In this document: in pieces, positions 1-8,671 of the stretch | How the letters are laid out: every line of letters starts with the position of its first letter | How positions within the stretch are numbered: position 1 is the stretch's first letter | Assembly: GCA_020630305.1 (NCBI GenBank) | Contig: JAHDBQ010000019.1 | Coordinates: forward strand, 1 to 9,292 | DNA: 9,292 nt | Source of the DNA: Alphaproteobacteria bacterium | GTDB lineage: Bacteria > Pseudomonadota > Alphaproteobacteria > Rickettsiales > Rickettsiaceae | Direction: 5' to 3' | Notes under the pieces: model-generated | Told to the model about the DNA's origin: nothing | Seen by the model: the letters and a program-made list of their open reading frames with translations, nothing else | The model's database searches: none | Made by a program: the position numbers and the translations under genes

Positions 1-513
1 GTAAATAATCATTTCCAAACTAATATTGCAAATATTTATGCAGTTGGTGATGTGATTAAAGGTGCAATGCTTGCGCATAAAGCAGAAGAAGAATCAGTTG
101 CTGCGGTTGAAATTATGAATAATCAAGCAGGGCATGTGAATTATAATCTGATTCCGGGTGTTGTATATACCCACCCTGAAGTTGCTTCTGTTGGCTTCAC
201 TGAAGAGCAGCTTAAAGAAGCAAATGTAGATTATAAAACAGGTAAATTTCCGTTCCTTGCAAACTCAAGAGCGCGCAGCGTGAATGATACTGAAGGAATG
301 GTGAAACTTCTTGCCTGCTCCAAAACAGATCGGATCTTAGGCGCGCATATAATTGGCGCAAATGCAGGAACTATGATTGCTGAAGTTGTCGCTTATATGG
401 AATTTGGAGGAGCATCAGAAGATATCGCAAGAACATGTCATGCTCATCCAACATTAAATGAGGCGATTAAAGAAGCAGCCCTTGCGGTCGATAAAAGAAC
501 AATAAATATGTAA
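1..513 (+). CDS. lpdA: Dihydrolipoamide dehydrogenase (E3), C-terminal part, 5' end outside window
   Basis: This is the flavoprotein E3 of the 2-oxoacid dehydrogenase complexes; it reoxidises dihydrolipoyl groups with NAD+ in the cytoplasm. Reading frame 1 is open from the first base and the stop is TAA at 511-513, giving 170 visible residues of a family that usually has about 460-470. The visible part begins in the second FAD-binding motif (T-N-I-x-N-I-Y-A-V-G-D, then the family stretch M-L-A-H-K-A-E-E-E). It continues through the dimerisation domain ([12 protein letters not shown]) and ends with the active-site motif HAHPTLNE, where the second His (codon 445-447) and the Glu (codon 460-462) form the catalytic dyad across the dimer. 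The redox disulfide lies upstream, outside the window. Mercuric reductase or glutathione reductase relatives are less likely, because AHKAEEE and HPTLNE fit lipoamide dehydrogenase best. Which complex it serves cannot be told here. Confidence 0.95.
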   Translation, partial: VNNHFQTNIANIYAVGDVIKGAMLAHKAEEESVAAVEIMNNQAGHVNYNLIPGVVYTHPEVASVGFTEEQLKEANVDYKTGKFPFLANSRARSVNDTEGMVKLLACSKTDRILGAHIIGANAGTMIAEVVAYMEFGGASEDIARTCHAHPTLNEAIKEAALAVDKRTINM

Positions 514-575
514 AGCTCTGTCAATACTTAGACTTGCAAAGTTAGGTATGAATCTTTTGAAGATGTAAATAAATA

Positions 576-604
576 TTGACATTGATATAAAAAAAGTTTA
601 TTAA
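576..604 (+). promoter_or_regulatory. Candidate sigma-70 promoter for the serine hydrolase-tsaD operon
   Basis: A perfect -35 hexamer TTGACA (576-581) is followed by a 17-bp spacer and TATTAA (599-604, four of six matches to TATAAT). It lies in the gap after lpdA and points to the gene at 722. It would give a leader of about 110 nt that contains both inverted repeats found downstream. AT-rich DNA makes chance -10 matches common, so the -35 box carries most of the support. Confidence 0.45.
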
Positions 605-620
605 TATTGTGCAGAATTAC

Positions 621-651
621 TTTGATTGATCCAAAGTTATAATTAATCAAA
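621..651. repeat. Inverted repeat TTTGATT/AATCAAA upstream of the serine hydrolase
   Basis: Arms TTTGATT (621-627) and AATCAAA (645-651) are perfect 7-bp complements with 17 nt between them. A shorter competing pair, CTTTG (620-624) and CAAAG (632-636), overlaps the left arm. It could be an operator or a weak RNA hairpin in the leader; AT-rich chance pairing is also possible. Confidence 0.35.
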
Positions 652-659
652 TTGTTATT

Positions 660-691
660 GAGTTATTATGTGCAAAAAAATGTAATAACTC
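660..691. repeat. 9-bp perfect inverted repeat (hairpin) in the leader of the serine hydrolase
   Basis: GAGTTATTA (660-668) and TAATAACTC (683-691) are perfect complements with a 14-nt A-rich loop, ending 30 nt before the start codon at 722. No run of T follows on the plus strand, so it does not look like a rho-independent terminator for lpdA. In RNA it would form a hairpin just upstream of the weak ribosome binding site. Confidence 0.45.
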
Positions 692-721
692 GTAAGAAAA
701 AAACTAAATTAGGTATTACCA

Positions 722-1936
722 ATGAAAAAATACTATATATTACTTGCGGCTATTATGTTAAATTGCAGCGCCAGTTTCGCAAAAACCTCATGTGACTTAA
801 AAACAGAAGTTCCTGCAGCGATTGAAAAATATAAAGAGCAAAGTTTTTTAAACGCTACTTATAAATTTACTGATAATTCAGGTACATTGGCGTTCGGAGC
901 CTCAGGATTTCGTTCTGCTGAAGAAGGCAAAGAAGTAATGCTTAAAAGTGACCAGATTATGCCAATTGCATCAATCACTAAAATGATGACAGCCGCTAGT
1001 ATATTAAAGCTTCAAGAAAGAGGGCTGCTAAATGTTCATGATAAAATATCGAAGCATCTTGGAGAAAAAAGCGGAATTTGGCAGGATAATAAAATGCCAA
1101 AATGGGCTGATGAATTAGAGATTCATCATTTATTGACACATAGAAGCGGGCTGCCTGAATATTTCATGGATGCAAAGCTAGATGTAACCAAGCCTCATGA
1201 TGAAATAAATAAAGATATTGCAAATTTTGCAGCTTCTAAAGAGCTTTCAATGAAGCCAGGAGAGAAGCATAATTATAATAATACAAATTTTGTATTGCTT
1301 GGTATGATAATTGAAAAAGTTAGCGGACAAAAATTAGGAGATTTCTATCAAAAAGAATTATTTACTCCGCTTGGAATGAAAAACACTAGGTTATTATCAC
1401 TTGAAGAAGCAATAGACTCTCAGAAGAATCCTTTTAAAGGTATTGCGCCCGTGCGTTATTTTATGACGCCTGCAGGCACTAAAAGACCGATCCTTACATT
1501 AGCCGAAGCTCCATTCTTTATGATTCCATTTTCAGATGGAGGCGTAGTTTCTAACGTTGAGGACTTAATTATTTGGCATAAGGCTTTACATAATGGCAAA
1601 GTTCTTTCTAAAAATAGCTACAAGTTAATGACCACAGGCTATTATGATGCGCCTAGCAAGACTGGTGTTAAAAGTAAAGTGGGGTATGGTATGTATATTT
1701 CTACACTTGAAAATGGCGATGTTGTATATCATCATGCTGGTAATGCTTATGCAATTCGCGGCGAGTCTGGTTATATACCATCAAAGAAATTTTACTATGC
1801 TGTACTCAGTAACATGATGACATATACTCCGGAAGAGCAAAAAAATGCTCTTGACATGAGAAAGTCAGTTAATAAACCAGATATTGTTTATTTTACTCGC
1901 TTTGTATATGACTCTGTTTTTGGCAAGAGAAGCTAA
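722..1936 (+). CDS. Secreted serine hydrolase, beta-lactamase class C / penicillin-binding-protein-like family
   Basis: This is a 404-residue member of the beta-lactamase (PF00144-type) serine hydrolases, a fold shared by class C beta-lactamases, D-alanyl-D-alanine peptidases and EstB-type esterases. Residues 1-20 form a signal peptide with a likely cut after S-F-A, so the protein acts in the periplasm. C15 is not in a good lipobox. The three active-site elements are present: S84-I-T-K87 (nucleophile and general base), Y185-N-N187, and H338-A-G340 in place of the K-T-G of true beta-lactamases. The segment [12 protein letters not shown] (138-149) is the usual family landmark. The HAG triad points to a peptidase or esterase more than to antibiotic resistance, but the substrate cannot be read from sequence. 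The start ATG has a weak AGG at 711-713, 8 nt upstream. tsaD begins 28 bp after its stop, so the two are probably cotranscribed. Confidence 0.9.
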   Translation: MKKYYILLAAIMLNCSASFAKTSCDLKTEVPAAIEKYKEQSFLNATYKFTDNSGTLAFGASGFRSAEEGKEVMLKSDQIMPIASITKMMTAASILKLQERGLLNVHDKISKHLGEKSGIWQDNKMPKWADELEIHHLLTHRSGLPEYFMDAKLDVTKPHDEINKDIANFAASKELSMKPGEKHNYNNTNFVLLGMIIEKVSGQKLGDFYQKELFTPLGMKNTRLLSLEEAIDSQKNPFKGIAPVRYFMTPAGTKRPILTLAEAPFFMIPFSDGGVVSNVEDLIIWHKALHNGKVLSKNSYKLMTTGYYDAPSKTGVKSKVGYGMYISTLENGDVVYHHAGNAYAIRGESGYIPSKKFYYAVLSNMMTYTPEEQKNALDMRKSVNKPDIVYFTRFVYDSVFGKRS

Positions 1937-1964
1937 GAGTTACTCATATTATTTAGAGGATATA

Positions 1965-2999
1965 TTGTCTATAAAAATACTTGGTCTTGAGTCTAGTTGT
2001 GATGATACTGCAGCTGCAATTGTGGAGTCAATAGAGGGTTCTGGGCCAAATATTTTATCTAACATTGTAATTAATCAAACTGCAGAGCACAAAGTTTTTA
2101 AGGGAGTAGTGCCTGAGATTGCTGCAAGATCACATTACAGTAACTTTAAAATTGCTATAGATAAATGCCTTTCTGAGGCAAGTTTAGAATTTGGTGATAT
2201 TGATGCGATTGCAGCAACATCAGGGCCTGGACTTATTGGCGGAGTGATTGTTGGATGTATGTATGGCAAGGCGCTGGCCAGCGCGCTTGGGACCCCTTTC
2301 ATTGCTATAAATCATTTAGAAGGCCATGCTTTAACTCCGGTTCTTACAAATAATATTGCTTTTCCTTATTTATTGCTTTTAGTTAGTGGTGGCCACTGCC
2401 AATATGTTGCTGTGGAGGCTCTTGGTAAATATAAGATACTTGGCAGAACTCTTGATGATGCTGCTGGCGAGGCCTTTGATAAGGTTGCTAAAATGATGGA
2501 TCTTGGTTTCCCAGGCGGACCAATAATAGAAAAATTAGCTGCCAAAGGAAATAGCTCGCGGTTTAATTTCCCAAGGCCTTTATATCATAATAAAAACTGC
2601 GATATGTCTTTTTCTGGACTTAAAACTGCAGTGAGGATTCAGATTGAAAAATTAGGAGATCTAACGCAGGAAAATAAGCAAGATATAGCAGCGAGCTTCC
2701 AAAAGGCTGTATGTGATATATTAATTAAGAAAACTCAGTTCGCAATCAGCGAGTATGAGAAGATATGCAGCGGCAAAAGATTTGTTATTGCTGGGGGAGT
2801 TGCAGCAAATTCAGAAATTTGTACAAAACTTAATACTTTTTCTGAAAAATTAGGCTATAATTTTGCAGCACCGCCAGTAAAATTATGCACTGATAACGCA
2901 GCAATGATAGCTTTTGCTGGACTTGAGCGCTATAAACTTGGTATAATAAATGAAATGGACTTTAAACCAAGGGCTAGGTGGAGCTTAGAGGATTTATAA
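1965..2999 (+). CDS. tsaD: tRNA N6-threonylcarbamoyladenosine synthase subunit TsaD
   Basis: TsaD (formerly Gcp/YgjD) transfers the threonylcarbamoyl group from TC-AMP to A37 of ANN-decoding tRNAs, working in the cytoplasm with TsaB and TsaE. I place the start at TTG 1965, preceded by GAGGA at 1956-1960, which gives 344 residues and the expected N-terminus ([13 protein letters not shown]). The frame stays open back to an ATG at 1884, but that start would add 27 non-family residues and overlap the upstream gene by 53 bp. Visible motifs are the metal ligands H117-L-E-G-H121, which align with E. coli H111 and H115, then [31 protein letters not shown], and C-T-D-N-A-A-M with the metal-binding Asp. 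All family landmarks are intact. tsaB and tsaE are not in this window. The cytochrome gene follows after 27 bp. Confidence 0.97.
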   Translation: MSIKILGLESSCDDTAAAIVESIEGSGPNILSNIVINQTAEHKVFKGVVPEIAARSHYSNFKIAIDKCLSEASLEFGDIDAIAATSGPGLIGGVIVGCMYGKALASALGTPFIAINHLEGHALTPVLTNNIAFPYLLLLVSGGHCQYVAVEALGKYKILGRTLDDAAGEAFDKVAKMMDLGFPGGPIIEKLAAKGNSSRFNFPRPLYHNKNCDMSFSGLKTAVRIQIEKLGDLTQENKQDIAASFQKAVCDILIKKTQFAISEYEKICSGKRFVIAGGVAANSEICTKLNTFSEKLGYNFAAPPVKLCTDNAAMIAFAGLERYKLGIINEMDFKPRARWSLEDL

Positions 3000-3026
3000 A
3001 CAAACTAAATCAGGTAATTACGAATA

Positions 3027-3554
3027 ATGTCTAGTTTAGAACTTAACAAAATTGCAGCTGCTATTTTACTTGCAAGTTTAATTGCAATGCTGGTTGGTTT
3101 TGTTGCAAATATTTTATATAAACCAAAGCTAGAAATAGTCGAGCGGGGCTATAAAATAGAGGTTGCTGATGATGCGTCTTCAGGGCAGGGTAGTAGTTCT
3201 GCGGAGCCAGAAAAACCTGTGAATATAGCAGAAATTATGGCAAATGCCAATGCAGAAAATGGCGCTAAGCTTATCAAGAAATGTATTACCTGCCATAGTT
3301 TAAACCAAGGCGGAGCTAATAAAGTTGGCCCTAACTTATGGAAAATTATCGGCAAGAAAAAAGGTGCCCACCCTGGATTCACTTATTCAAAGGCAATGCT
3401 TGCTTCTGGTGGGAATTGGGATAATGAAAGCTTGTTTCGTTTTCTAAAAAAACCAAGCAAATATATGCCCGGTACTAAAATGTCTTTTGCAGGCATTAAA
3501 AAGCCAGAAGATATTGCTAATGTAATAGCTTATTTAAAAGAAAACACTGAATAA
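3027..3554 (+). CDS. cycM: Membrane-anchored class I cytochrome c (CycM/c552-type)
   Basis: This 175-residue protein is an electron carrier tethered to the inner membrane. In alphaproteobacteria such proteins pass electrons from the bc1 complex to terminal oxidase. Residues about 9-30 form one uncleaved membrane anchor (LNKIAAAILLASLIAMLVGF and onward), followed by a flexible Ser/Glu/Pro-rich linker at about 48-68. The globular domain has the haem attachment site C86-I-T-C-H90, the family segment KVGPNLW, and the axial Met at M152 in P-G-T-K-M-S-F-A-G, and it ends with a typical C-terminal helix (PEDIANVIAYLKE). Length and layout match alphaproteobacterial CycM. The ATG has only AGG (3012-3014), 12 nt upstream, as a ribosome binding site. 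Haem attachment would need the periplasmic Ccm system, which is not seen here. The symbol rests on architecture, so the family is surer than the exact orthologue. Confidence 0.9.
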   Translation: MSSLELNKIAAAILLASLIAMLVGFVANILYKPKLEIVERGYKIEVADDASSGQGSSSAEPEKPVNIAEIMANANAENGAKLIKKCITCHSLNQGGANKVGPNLWKIIGKKKGAHPGFTYSKAMLASGGNWDNESLFRFLKKPSKYMPGTKMSFAGIKKPEDIANVIAYLKENTE

Positions 3555-3610
3555 ACTGTTACTTTGCTGGTTGATTAGTTCCATTATTTTAATTATTACA
3601 TGGAGATATT

Positions 3611-4063
3611 ATGACTTTAAACACATCTGATATATTATTATTTTTTGGCGTAATTTTAGTGTTAGCTGAATTTTTTAAGGCGCCTGGAGTTGGATTATTA
3701 TTCATTGGTCTTGGGTGTTTAACGGCTGGAGGTATATTCAGTTACTATGAAGCATCTGCTACTAACCAAGTCATTTTTGCGTCTTTTGCTTCTTTAGTTT
3801 GGGTTGCGCTGCTGTGGGTACCAATGAATCGTTATTTCTACAACAAAAAAACCAAGAAGAATCATTTTAATGTTGTGGGTTCTAAGGTTAGCGTCGCTAA
3901 AGAATTTGATACAAATAGTAAGGGGCAAGTTAAGTGGTCCGGAACAGTTATGAGTGCAATCATGCATCCTAATGAGAACGCAAGCGCTCAAGTTGGGGAT
4001 GAGCTTTATGTTGTGAAAGTAAAGGGTAGTTTGCTAATTTGTAGCTTTGAAAAAGATGAATAA
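3611..4063 (+). CDS. NfeD-like inner-membrane protein with C-terminal OB-fold
   Basis: This is a 150-residue protein of the short NfeD family. Three hydrophobic segments (about 7-24, 27-45 and 52-71) are followed by a soluble beta-rich domain (about 85-148) carrying the family pattern G-Q-V-K-W-S-G-T and G-D-E-L-Y-V-V-K-V-K-G-S-L-L. Short NfeD proteins usually work with an SPFH/stomatin-like protein in membrane organisation and in control of membrane proteases such as FtsH. No such partner is in the window. A good Shine-Dalgarno GGAG (3602-3605) lies 5 nt before the ATG. The gene is 56 bp after the cytochrome gene and is probably the last of this rightward run, since the next gene converges on it. 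The molecular role is inferred from the family only. Confidence 0.85.
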   Translation: MTLNTSDILLFFGVILVLAEFFKAPGVGLLFIGLGCLTAGGIFSYYEASATNQVIFASFASLVWVALLWVPMNRYFYNKKTKKNHFNVVGSKVSVAKEFDTNSKGQVKWSGTVMSAIMHPNENASAQVGDELYVVKVKGSLLICSFEKDE

Positions 4064-4219
4064 AATTATGGGCGCGCTTTTATAGTAATATACCTCAAAG
4101 ATGAAGGCATTTTTACTGTATCTTTTATAATTGATCTAATTACATTTTTCACTTTTAATTAAGTAAGAGTTTAAGAAAAAATATAATACTAAGTTATTAA
4201 ATATTTTCGATAAACACCA
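4064..4219. other. Convergent intergenic region without a clear terminator
   Basis: This 156-bp AT-rich stretch lies between the NfeD-like gene and the end of the efflux pump gene, which face each other. A bidirectional terminator would be expected, but I see no strong GC stem followed by a T run on either strand. The only symmetry is an imperfect TAATTGATCTAATTA near 4128-4142. Confidence 0.5.
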
Positions 4220-7200
4220 TCAATCTAATGGTATTTTACTATGCTGCGCAGTATCTTGAATTTCCTTATCCTTTTTGAATGTCTGATATAAGACCGGAAT
4301 CACAAATAGCGTAAATATAGTTCCAACTAACATGCCACCTATTATCACAAGGCCGATAGACTGACGTGAAGCAGCCCCTGCACCACTTGCTAAGGCTAGC
4401 GGAATCGCTCCGCAGATAGTTGCGATACTAGTCATTAAAATAGGGCGAAGACGCATCTTCACTGACTCCATAATTGAGTCTAAAACGTTTTTACCGCTTT
4501 CGCGCAGTTGATTTGCAAATTCAACAATCATAATTGAATTTTTGGTGACCAAACCAATTAACGTTACCATACCAATATTACTATACATATTGATGCTATC
4601 ACCAAATAAAAGCAAGGTAAGTACCGCGCCAGTAATTGAAAAAGGTACGCTAAGTAGAATTAATATGGAGTCGCCAAAGCTTTCGAACTGAGCAGCTAAA
4701 ACTGATAAATAATAACGCGAATAAAAAGGTGGTAGCAGCGCCACCACTTGACTCTTCAAGCTGCGCAAGTTCACCGACATATTCAAGTTTTAAAGTATTT
4801 TTGTCTAATATTTTATCTGCAATTTTTTGAATTTCTACCATGGCATCATTTAAAGTCTTATCATTTGCAAGTCCAGCCATTAGCTTAATTGATTTCTGGC
4901 CGTTATAATGTCTGTATTTTTTTACAGTGATGGTCTCAACAATATCTGCAACAGACTCAAGCGGTAGGAAATTACCTTTATTACCCATTATATAAATTTT
5001 CGAAAGATCAGAAGGTTGATTACGATCCTTTTTGTTATAACGAATTAAAACATCATATGTATTGGTGCCGATGCGGAAATCTCCAACAGTTTTACCTGAT
5101 ATTAAATATTGTATCGTTCTGCCGATTGTGCTGATGTCAACGCCATATCTGTAAGCTTTCTCTCTATTTATTTTAATATCTAAAGTTGGAGTTGAAGCTT
5201 TAAAGTTCCTGTCTGGAAACTTAAATACAGGATTATTTTGCATTTCCTCCAAGAAATTCATCGAAGCCGCGTCTAGATGATCATAATCTTTTGTTGATTG
5301 CAGAATAAATTCCACAGCCTTATCTCCTCTTCTACCACCCATAGACGGGGGATTAGTTGCATGAATTGACATGCCTGGAATTTTAACAAACTCCTTATTA
5401 AGTTCATTTTTAATTTGTTCTTGTGATATTGACCTTTCCTTCCAATCATCAAGTGGAACAAAAGCAAAAGCACTATCGCTGCCACCAGAGCCAACAATAT
5501 TAAGGAAGCCTTTTATGCCTTCTTTGCCTTTTATTACTTCTTCAGCTTCCATGACGGACTTTAGCGAGCTCTGCAAACCTGACCCTTCTGGCCCCTTATA
5601 TGAAATACGCAAGAAGCCCTGATCTTCATCTGGTAAGAATGTTTTGTTTGTATGGATAAAACTCACTATTAGAATAAGAACGGAGCTTGCGCAAATCAAG
5701 AAGAACTTCTTTTTATTTTGCAGTGCTAACCCTAAATATTTTAGGTAGAAATTTTGCGTTCTTGCAAGTAATCTTTCAAATTTATTTAAGAATTCAGGCT
5801 TTTCCCCATCTTCAGCAGAAACCATTCTGCTTGCCATCATTGGTGTTAAGGTTAAAGCCACAAACCCTGAAAATAAAACGCAAAAAGCCAAGGTCCAGGC
5901 AAATTCAATGAATAATTTGCCAAGGAATCCGTCAAGGAAACCAATCGGCAAGAATACCGAAGCAAGGGTTAGCGTCATTGCTATAATAGCAAAGCCAATT
6001 TCTTTTGATGCGTCCATAGCGGCATTGATAGGCTCCTTTCCTAGTTCTTTTACATGGCGATATACATTCTCAAGCATCACGATTGCGTCATCTACAACAA
6101 GGCCAATTGCAAGAATCATTGCAAGCAGAGTAAAGGTATTGATTGAAAAACCAAGAGAGAAAATCACTGTGAAAGTAGCGATTAAAGAAATTGGGATCGT
6201 AACTAGCGGAATTAAGGTGATTTTTAATGACCCTAAGAATAAATAAGTTACTACTCCAACCAAAAATATGGCTTCAAAAATAGTAAAATATACTGAGTTA
6301 ATGGATGCTTGAACAGGCTTGGCCGCATCATAGGCGATGTTTATTTTAACGCCGCTTGGCAGATCGTTTTGAATCTTGTCAAGCTCAGCTCTTGCAGCGT
6401 TAGAGAGCTGCAGGATATTGGCTGTTGATTGTTTAATTAAACCAATTGCAATCGAGTCTTTGGCATTATAACGCAATATTACTTCTTTATCATAGGGCTT
6501 GACAAAAACATTAGCTACGTCTTTTAGCCTGATTAGTCCACCATCCTTATATTCTTTTACTATAATATTTTCGAACTCTTCTTTGCTATTTAGCGAAGCA
6601 GCAAGTTTTAGCGTAAAGCTCTTGGAGTCAGTTTTTATAAAGCCAGCAGGGTAGTCACGGTTCTGAGCTCTGATTGCTTTTTCTATTTCAAAAGGCGTTA
6701 GCTTATGCTGGAGCATTTTAGTATTAATTGGCTCGATGCTCATGCTGTAATTTCTGCTGCCAAAGATAATGGAATTACCAACAGTACCAAGGCGCTCCAG
6801 AACTGACTTAATCTGGTTTTCCGCAATACGAGTAAGCTCTAAATCATCATGTTTAGTACTGGTGATGCTTATCCAGAAGCTTGGCCAGGCGTCCATATCC
6901 ATTTTAGTAACTGATGGCATGGAAACATCCTCAGGTAAATATCTGCTAACATCCGAGACTTTTGACCTAACATCACTAAGTGCTGTTTCTGTATTAGTAT
7001 CAAGTTTAAAAGAAAGTGTGATACTGCTAGATCCACTAGAGCTCGACGACGCAATAGAGTCTACATTCTTAACAGTCTTCAGAGCTTTTTCGATGCGCTC
7101 TGTAACTTCTTTCTCCATAAAGGATGCGCTAGCGCCAGGATAGGATGCATCAATGCTGATGGTAGGGAAGGAGATATTTGGTGTGCCGCGAACTTCCAGC

Positions 7201-7292
7201 TTAGTAAAGAATATTGTGCCAAGCGCAATGAGTATGAGGCTCAAAACTATTGTGAATACTGGTCTTTTAATGCATATTGCTGGTAAGTTCAC
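4220..7292 (-). pseudogene. RND (HAE-1/AcrB-like) efflux pump, split by a frameshift near 4703
   Basis: AcrB-type proteins are trimeric inner-membrane proton antiporters that export drugs and other hydrophobic compounds through an adaptor and an outer-membrane channel. The GTG start at 7292 has GAGGA (7304-7300) 7 nt upstream and lies 4 bp after the adaptor gene. Codons 1-863 read normally: TM1 near 13-31, porter domain, the TM4 proton-relay pair D401-D402 in G-L-V-V-D-D-A-I-V-M-L-E-N-V (E. coli D407/D408), and the large second periplasmic loop. After FLFALLFI the frame leaves the family sequence and stops at 4652-4650. The family resumes one base later as VLAAQFESFGDS and runs 160 codons to the TGA at 4222-4220, including the relay Lys (codon 4543-4541, G-L-V-T-K-N-S, E. 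coli K940) and the last membrane segments. The joined length of about 1023 residues is normal. From family spacing two residues seem to be missing, which suggests a 5-nt loss. It may be a recent pseudogene or a sequencing error. Confidence 0.88.
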
Positions 7293-7296
7293 AGTC

Positions 7297-8331
7297 CTAT
7301 CCTCGTTGCTCTTGTTTCTCTTCTTCGAGTATATCGACCGAAGATCCTTCGTAAACTTTAGTCAGTCCTTCTAATACTATTTGGTCGCCAGCTTTTAGCT
7401 GGTCAGATGTTATTTCTATTAAATCTCCATCTCTTATATGCGTTTTAACATAAACTTGCTTTATTTTACTTTCTTCAATTTTGTAAACAAAATTGCCCTG
7501 ATTGTTTTTTAATATTGTGCTCTCTGGGATGCTAAGGCCTGTATGTTTATTAAAGATAATCTTTGCTTCAACATAAGAGCCATGTAATATGTTAGTTTCA
7601 GCTGGGAAAGATAATTTAGCGCTGATTGTTCCGCTATTATTTACATAATTTGATATAGATGAAATGCTTCCAGAAGCTGGTTTGCCACCGCGATCAGTAA
7701 CCACAACTTCAGAAGAGGCGCTTACTCTGCCACTTAATTTTTCTGGCAATTCAACTAGAATTTTTTTCTTAGCATTTGCAGGTATCAGGCTGAATAAATA
7801 ATTTCCCATTTTTACTTCGGTGCCAATATTTGGATGAATAACACCAACATGCGCTTCAAACGGAGCAGTAATTATCATATTTTCGTATCTGTCCCTGGCG
7901 GTTTGTAGGTCAGCCTTTGCAGATTTTGCACTAAGTCTTGCTTTATCTAGAAGCGAAGGGCTTATCATTTTCTTCGCAGCTAAGGATTTGCTTCTAGTGT
8001 AATTGTTTTTTGCTGCTGCATATGCAGACTCTGCCTTTTTCTTGAGGCTTTTTGCAATTAAATGATCAATAATCATTATTACTTCACCTTCTTTGGCAAT
8101 AGTGCCTGGACTTACATTAATGCTATCTACGGTGCCAGAACTTTGCGCGTAATATGCTTTACTGCCCTCCGCGCTACATTTCCCAATTGCTAGAAAATTT
8201 TCTGCAAATTCATGCTGCTTTATTGTAAAGGGCCTAACTAACGCGCTGCCGCTTTTTTTGGCATATACTGGCAAGGAGCAAAATAACAGATTAATGACAA
8301 CTATCATCGACAGTTTCGCTTTGATATTCAT
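7297..8331 (-). CDS. RND efflux periplasmic adaptor (membrane fusion protein, HlyD/AcrA family)
   Basis: This is a 344-residue adaptor that would link the inner-membrane pump encoded next to it to an outer-membrane TolC-like channel. Residues 1-24 form a signal peptide with a likely cut after V-Y-A. C18 is preceded by Phe, so a lipoprotein is unlikely. The first half of the lipoyl (barrel-sandwich) domain is at about 62-89 (SGTVDSINVSPGTIAKEGE), and a Lys/Ala-rich helical hairpin follows at about 90-150. The second lipoyl half comes next (MIITAPFEAHVGVIHPNIGTEV), then the beta-barrel and a membrane-proximal part ending in a charged tail. The hairpin is short and the protein is smaller than AcrA (about 400), but within the family range. 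The ATG has no clear Shine-Dalgarno sequence. The pump gene starts 4 bp after the stop, so the two are translated from one message. The substrate is unknown. Confidence 0.92.
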   Translation of the reverse strand: MNIKAKLSMIVVINLLFCSLPVYAKKSGSALVRPFTIKQHEFAENFLAIGKCSAEGSKAYYAQSSGTVDSINVSPGTIAKEGEVIMIIDHLIAKSLKKKAESAYAAAKNNYTRSKSLAAKKMISPSLLDKARLSAKSAKADLQTARDRYENMIITAPFEAHVGVIHPNIGTEVKMGNYLFSLIPANAKKKILVELPEKLSGRVSASSEVVVTDRGGKPASGSISSISNYVNNSGTISAKLSFPAETNILHGSYVEAKIIFNKHTGLSIPESTILKNNQGNFVYKIEESKIKQVYVKTHIRDGDLIEITSDQLKAGDQIVLEGLTKVYEGSSVDILEEEKQEQRG

Positions 8332-8364
8332 GCGTCTAACTTATATTTATTATTAATGAATTAT

Positions 8365-8394
8365 ATTATAACCTTAAATTATCTATAATTGCTA
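8365..8394 (-). promoter_or_regulatory. Weak candidate promoter of the efflux operon
   Basis: On the minus strand a perfect TATAAT (8370-8365) is preceded at 18 bp by TAGCAA (8394-8389), which matches only three of six -35 positions. Transcription would start about 27 nt before the adaptor ATG at 8331. The -10 box is good, but the surrounding DNA is very AT-rich. Confidence 0.3.
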
Positions 8395-8484
8395 GTAAAA
8401 ATAGGCAGATGGGGTGAAAATTTGTGTAAAAGTAGAAAAATAGTAGTAAGGTTCATTTTAAATTAAAGTATTATTAAGTCTTTT

Positions 8485-8501
8485 GGTAAAAAACTGTTAC
8501 C
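8485..8501. repeat. Small inverted repeat downstream of tRNA-Ser
   Basis: GGTAA (8485-8489) and TTACC (8497-8501) can pair with a 7-nt loop. It lies about 30 nt beyond the 3' end of the minus-strand tRNA. The loop, not the downstream side, holds the T run, so it is a poor terminator. Nothing else in the spacer between the tRNA and the efflux promoter stands out. Confidence 0.25.
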
Positions 8502-8529
8502 TATGTGGTCAGTATATACCGTTTTGAAA

Positions 8530-8619
8530 TGGAGGAGAGGAAGGGATTCGAACCCTCGACACGATTGCTCGTGAACACGCTTTCCAGGCGGGCGCCTTAA
8601 ACCACTCGGCCACCTCTCC
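8530..8619 (-). tRNA. tRNA-Ser (anticodon GGA), CCA encoded
   Basis: This 90-nt class II tRNA reads the serine codons UCC and UCU. The acceptor arms GGAGAGG (8619-8613) and CCTCTCC (8540-8534) pair perfectly. The D stem is GCC/GGC, the anticodon loop CTGGAAA is at 8587-8581 with GGA at 8585-8583, and the long variable arm has the stem CACGA/TCGTG typical of tRNA-Ser. The T arm is GAGGG-TTCGAAT-CCCTT. An encoded CCA follows at 8532-8530. Two positions are unusual: the discriminator base is U (8533) where bacterial tRNA-Ser usually has G, and the second pair of the anticodon stem is a C-U mismatch (CCCGC against GCGTG). All other elements are intact, so it is probably functional. I see no convincing promoter directly upstream. 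Confidence 0.95.
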
Positions 8620-8671
8620 GCTTTGTTAAGTAAATGAAATAAACATAATTTGTTGAACCATTTACGCGGTA

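Noticed and set aside
722..1936. Reading the serine hydrolase as a beta-lactamase resistance gene
   Set aside because: It has H-A-G in place of the K-T-G motif, which fits peptidase or esterase members better. The family alone does not show antibiotic hydrolysis.
1884..1964. Upstream ATG extension of tsaD by 27 codons
   Set aside because: It would overlap the serine hydrolase by 53 bp and add residues absent from TsaD. The TTG at 1965 with GAGGA before it gives the family N-terminus and length.
3149..3382. Minus-strand frame inside the cytochrome c gene, and a similar one at 3794-3991 inside the NfeD-like gene
   Set aside because: Both are antisense shadows of well-supported genes.
3574..3600. 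Possible promoter TTGATT-17-TATTAC before the NfeD-like gene
   Set aside because: The transcript would start at or after the Shine-Dalgarno at 3602-3605, leaving no usable ribosome binding site.
4220..4786. 188-residue frame as an independent small gene with ATG at 4786
   Set aside because: The first 27 or so residues read out of frame through the pump's coding sequence and match nothing, and the rest is the C-terminal part of the RND pump. It is the second piece of a frameshifted gene.
5908..6246. Plus-strand open frames inside the pump gene (also at 5371-5622, 5687-5911, 6769-7143 and 7153-7374)
   Set aside because: They lie antisense to a clearly recognised RND gene and show no family features or ribosome binding sites.
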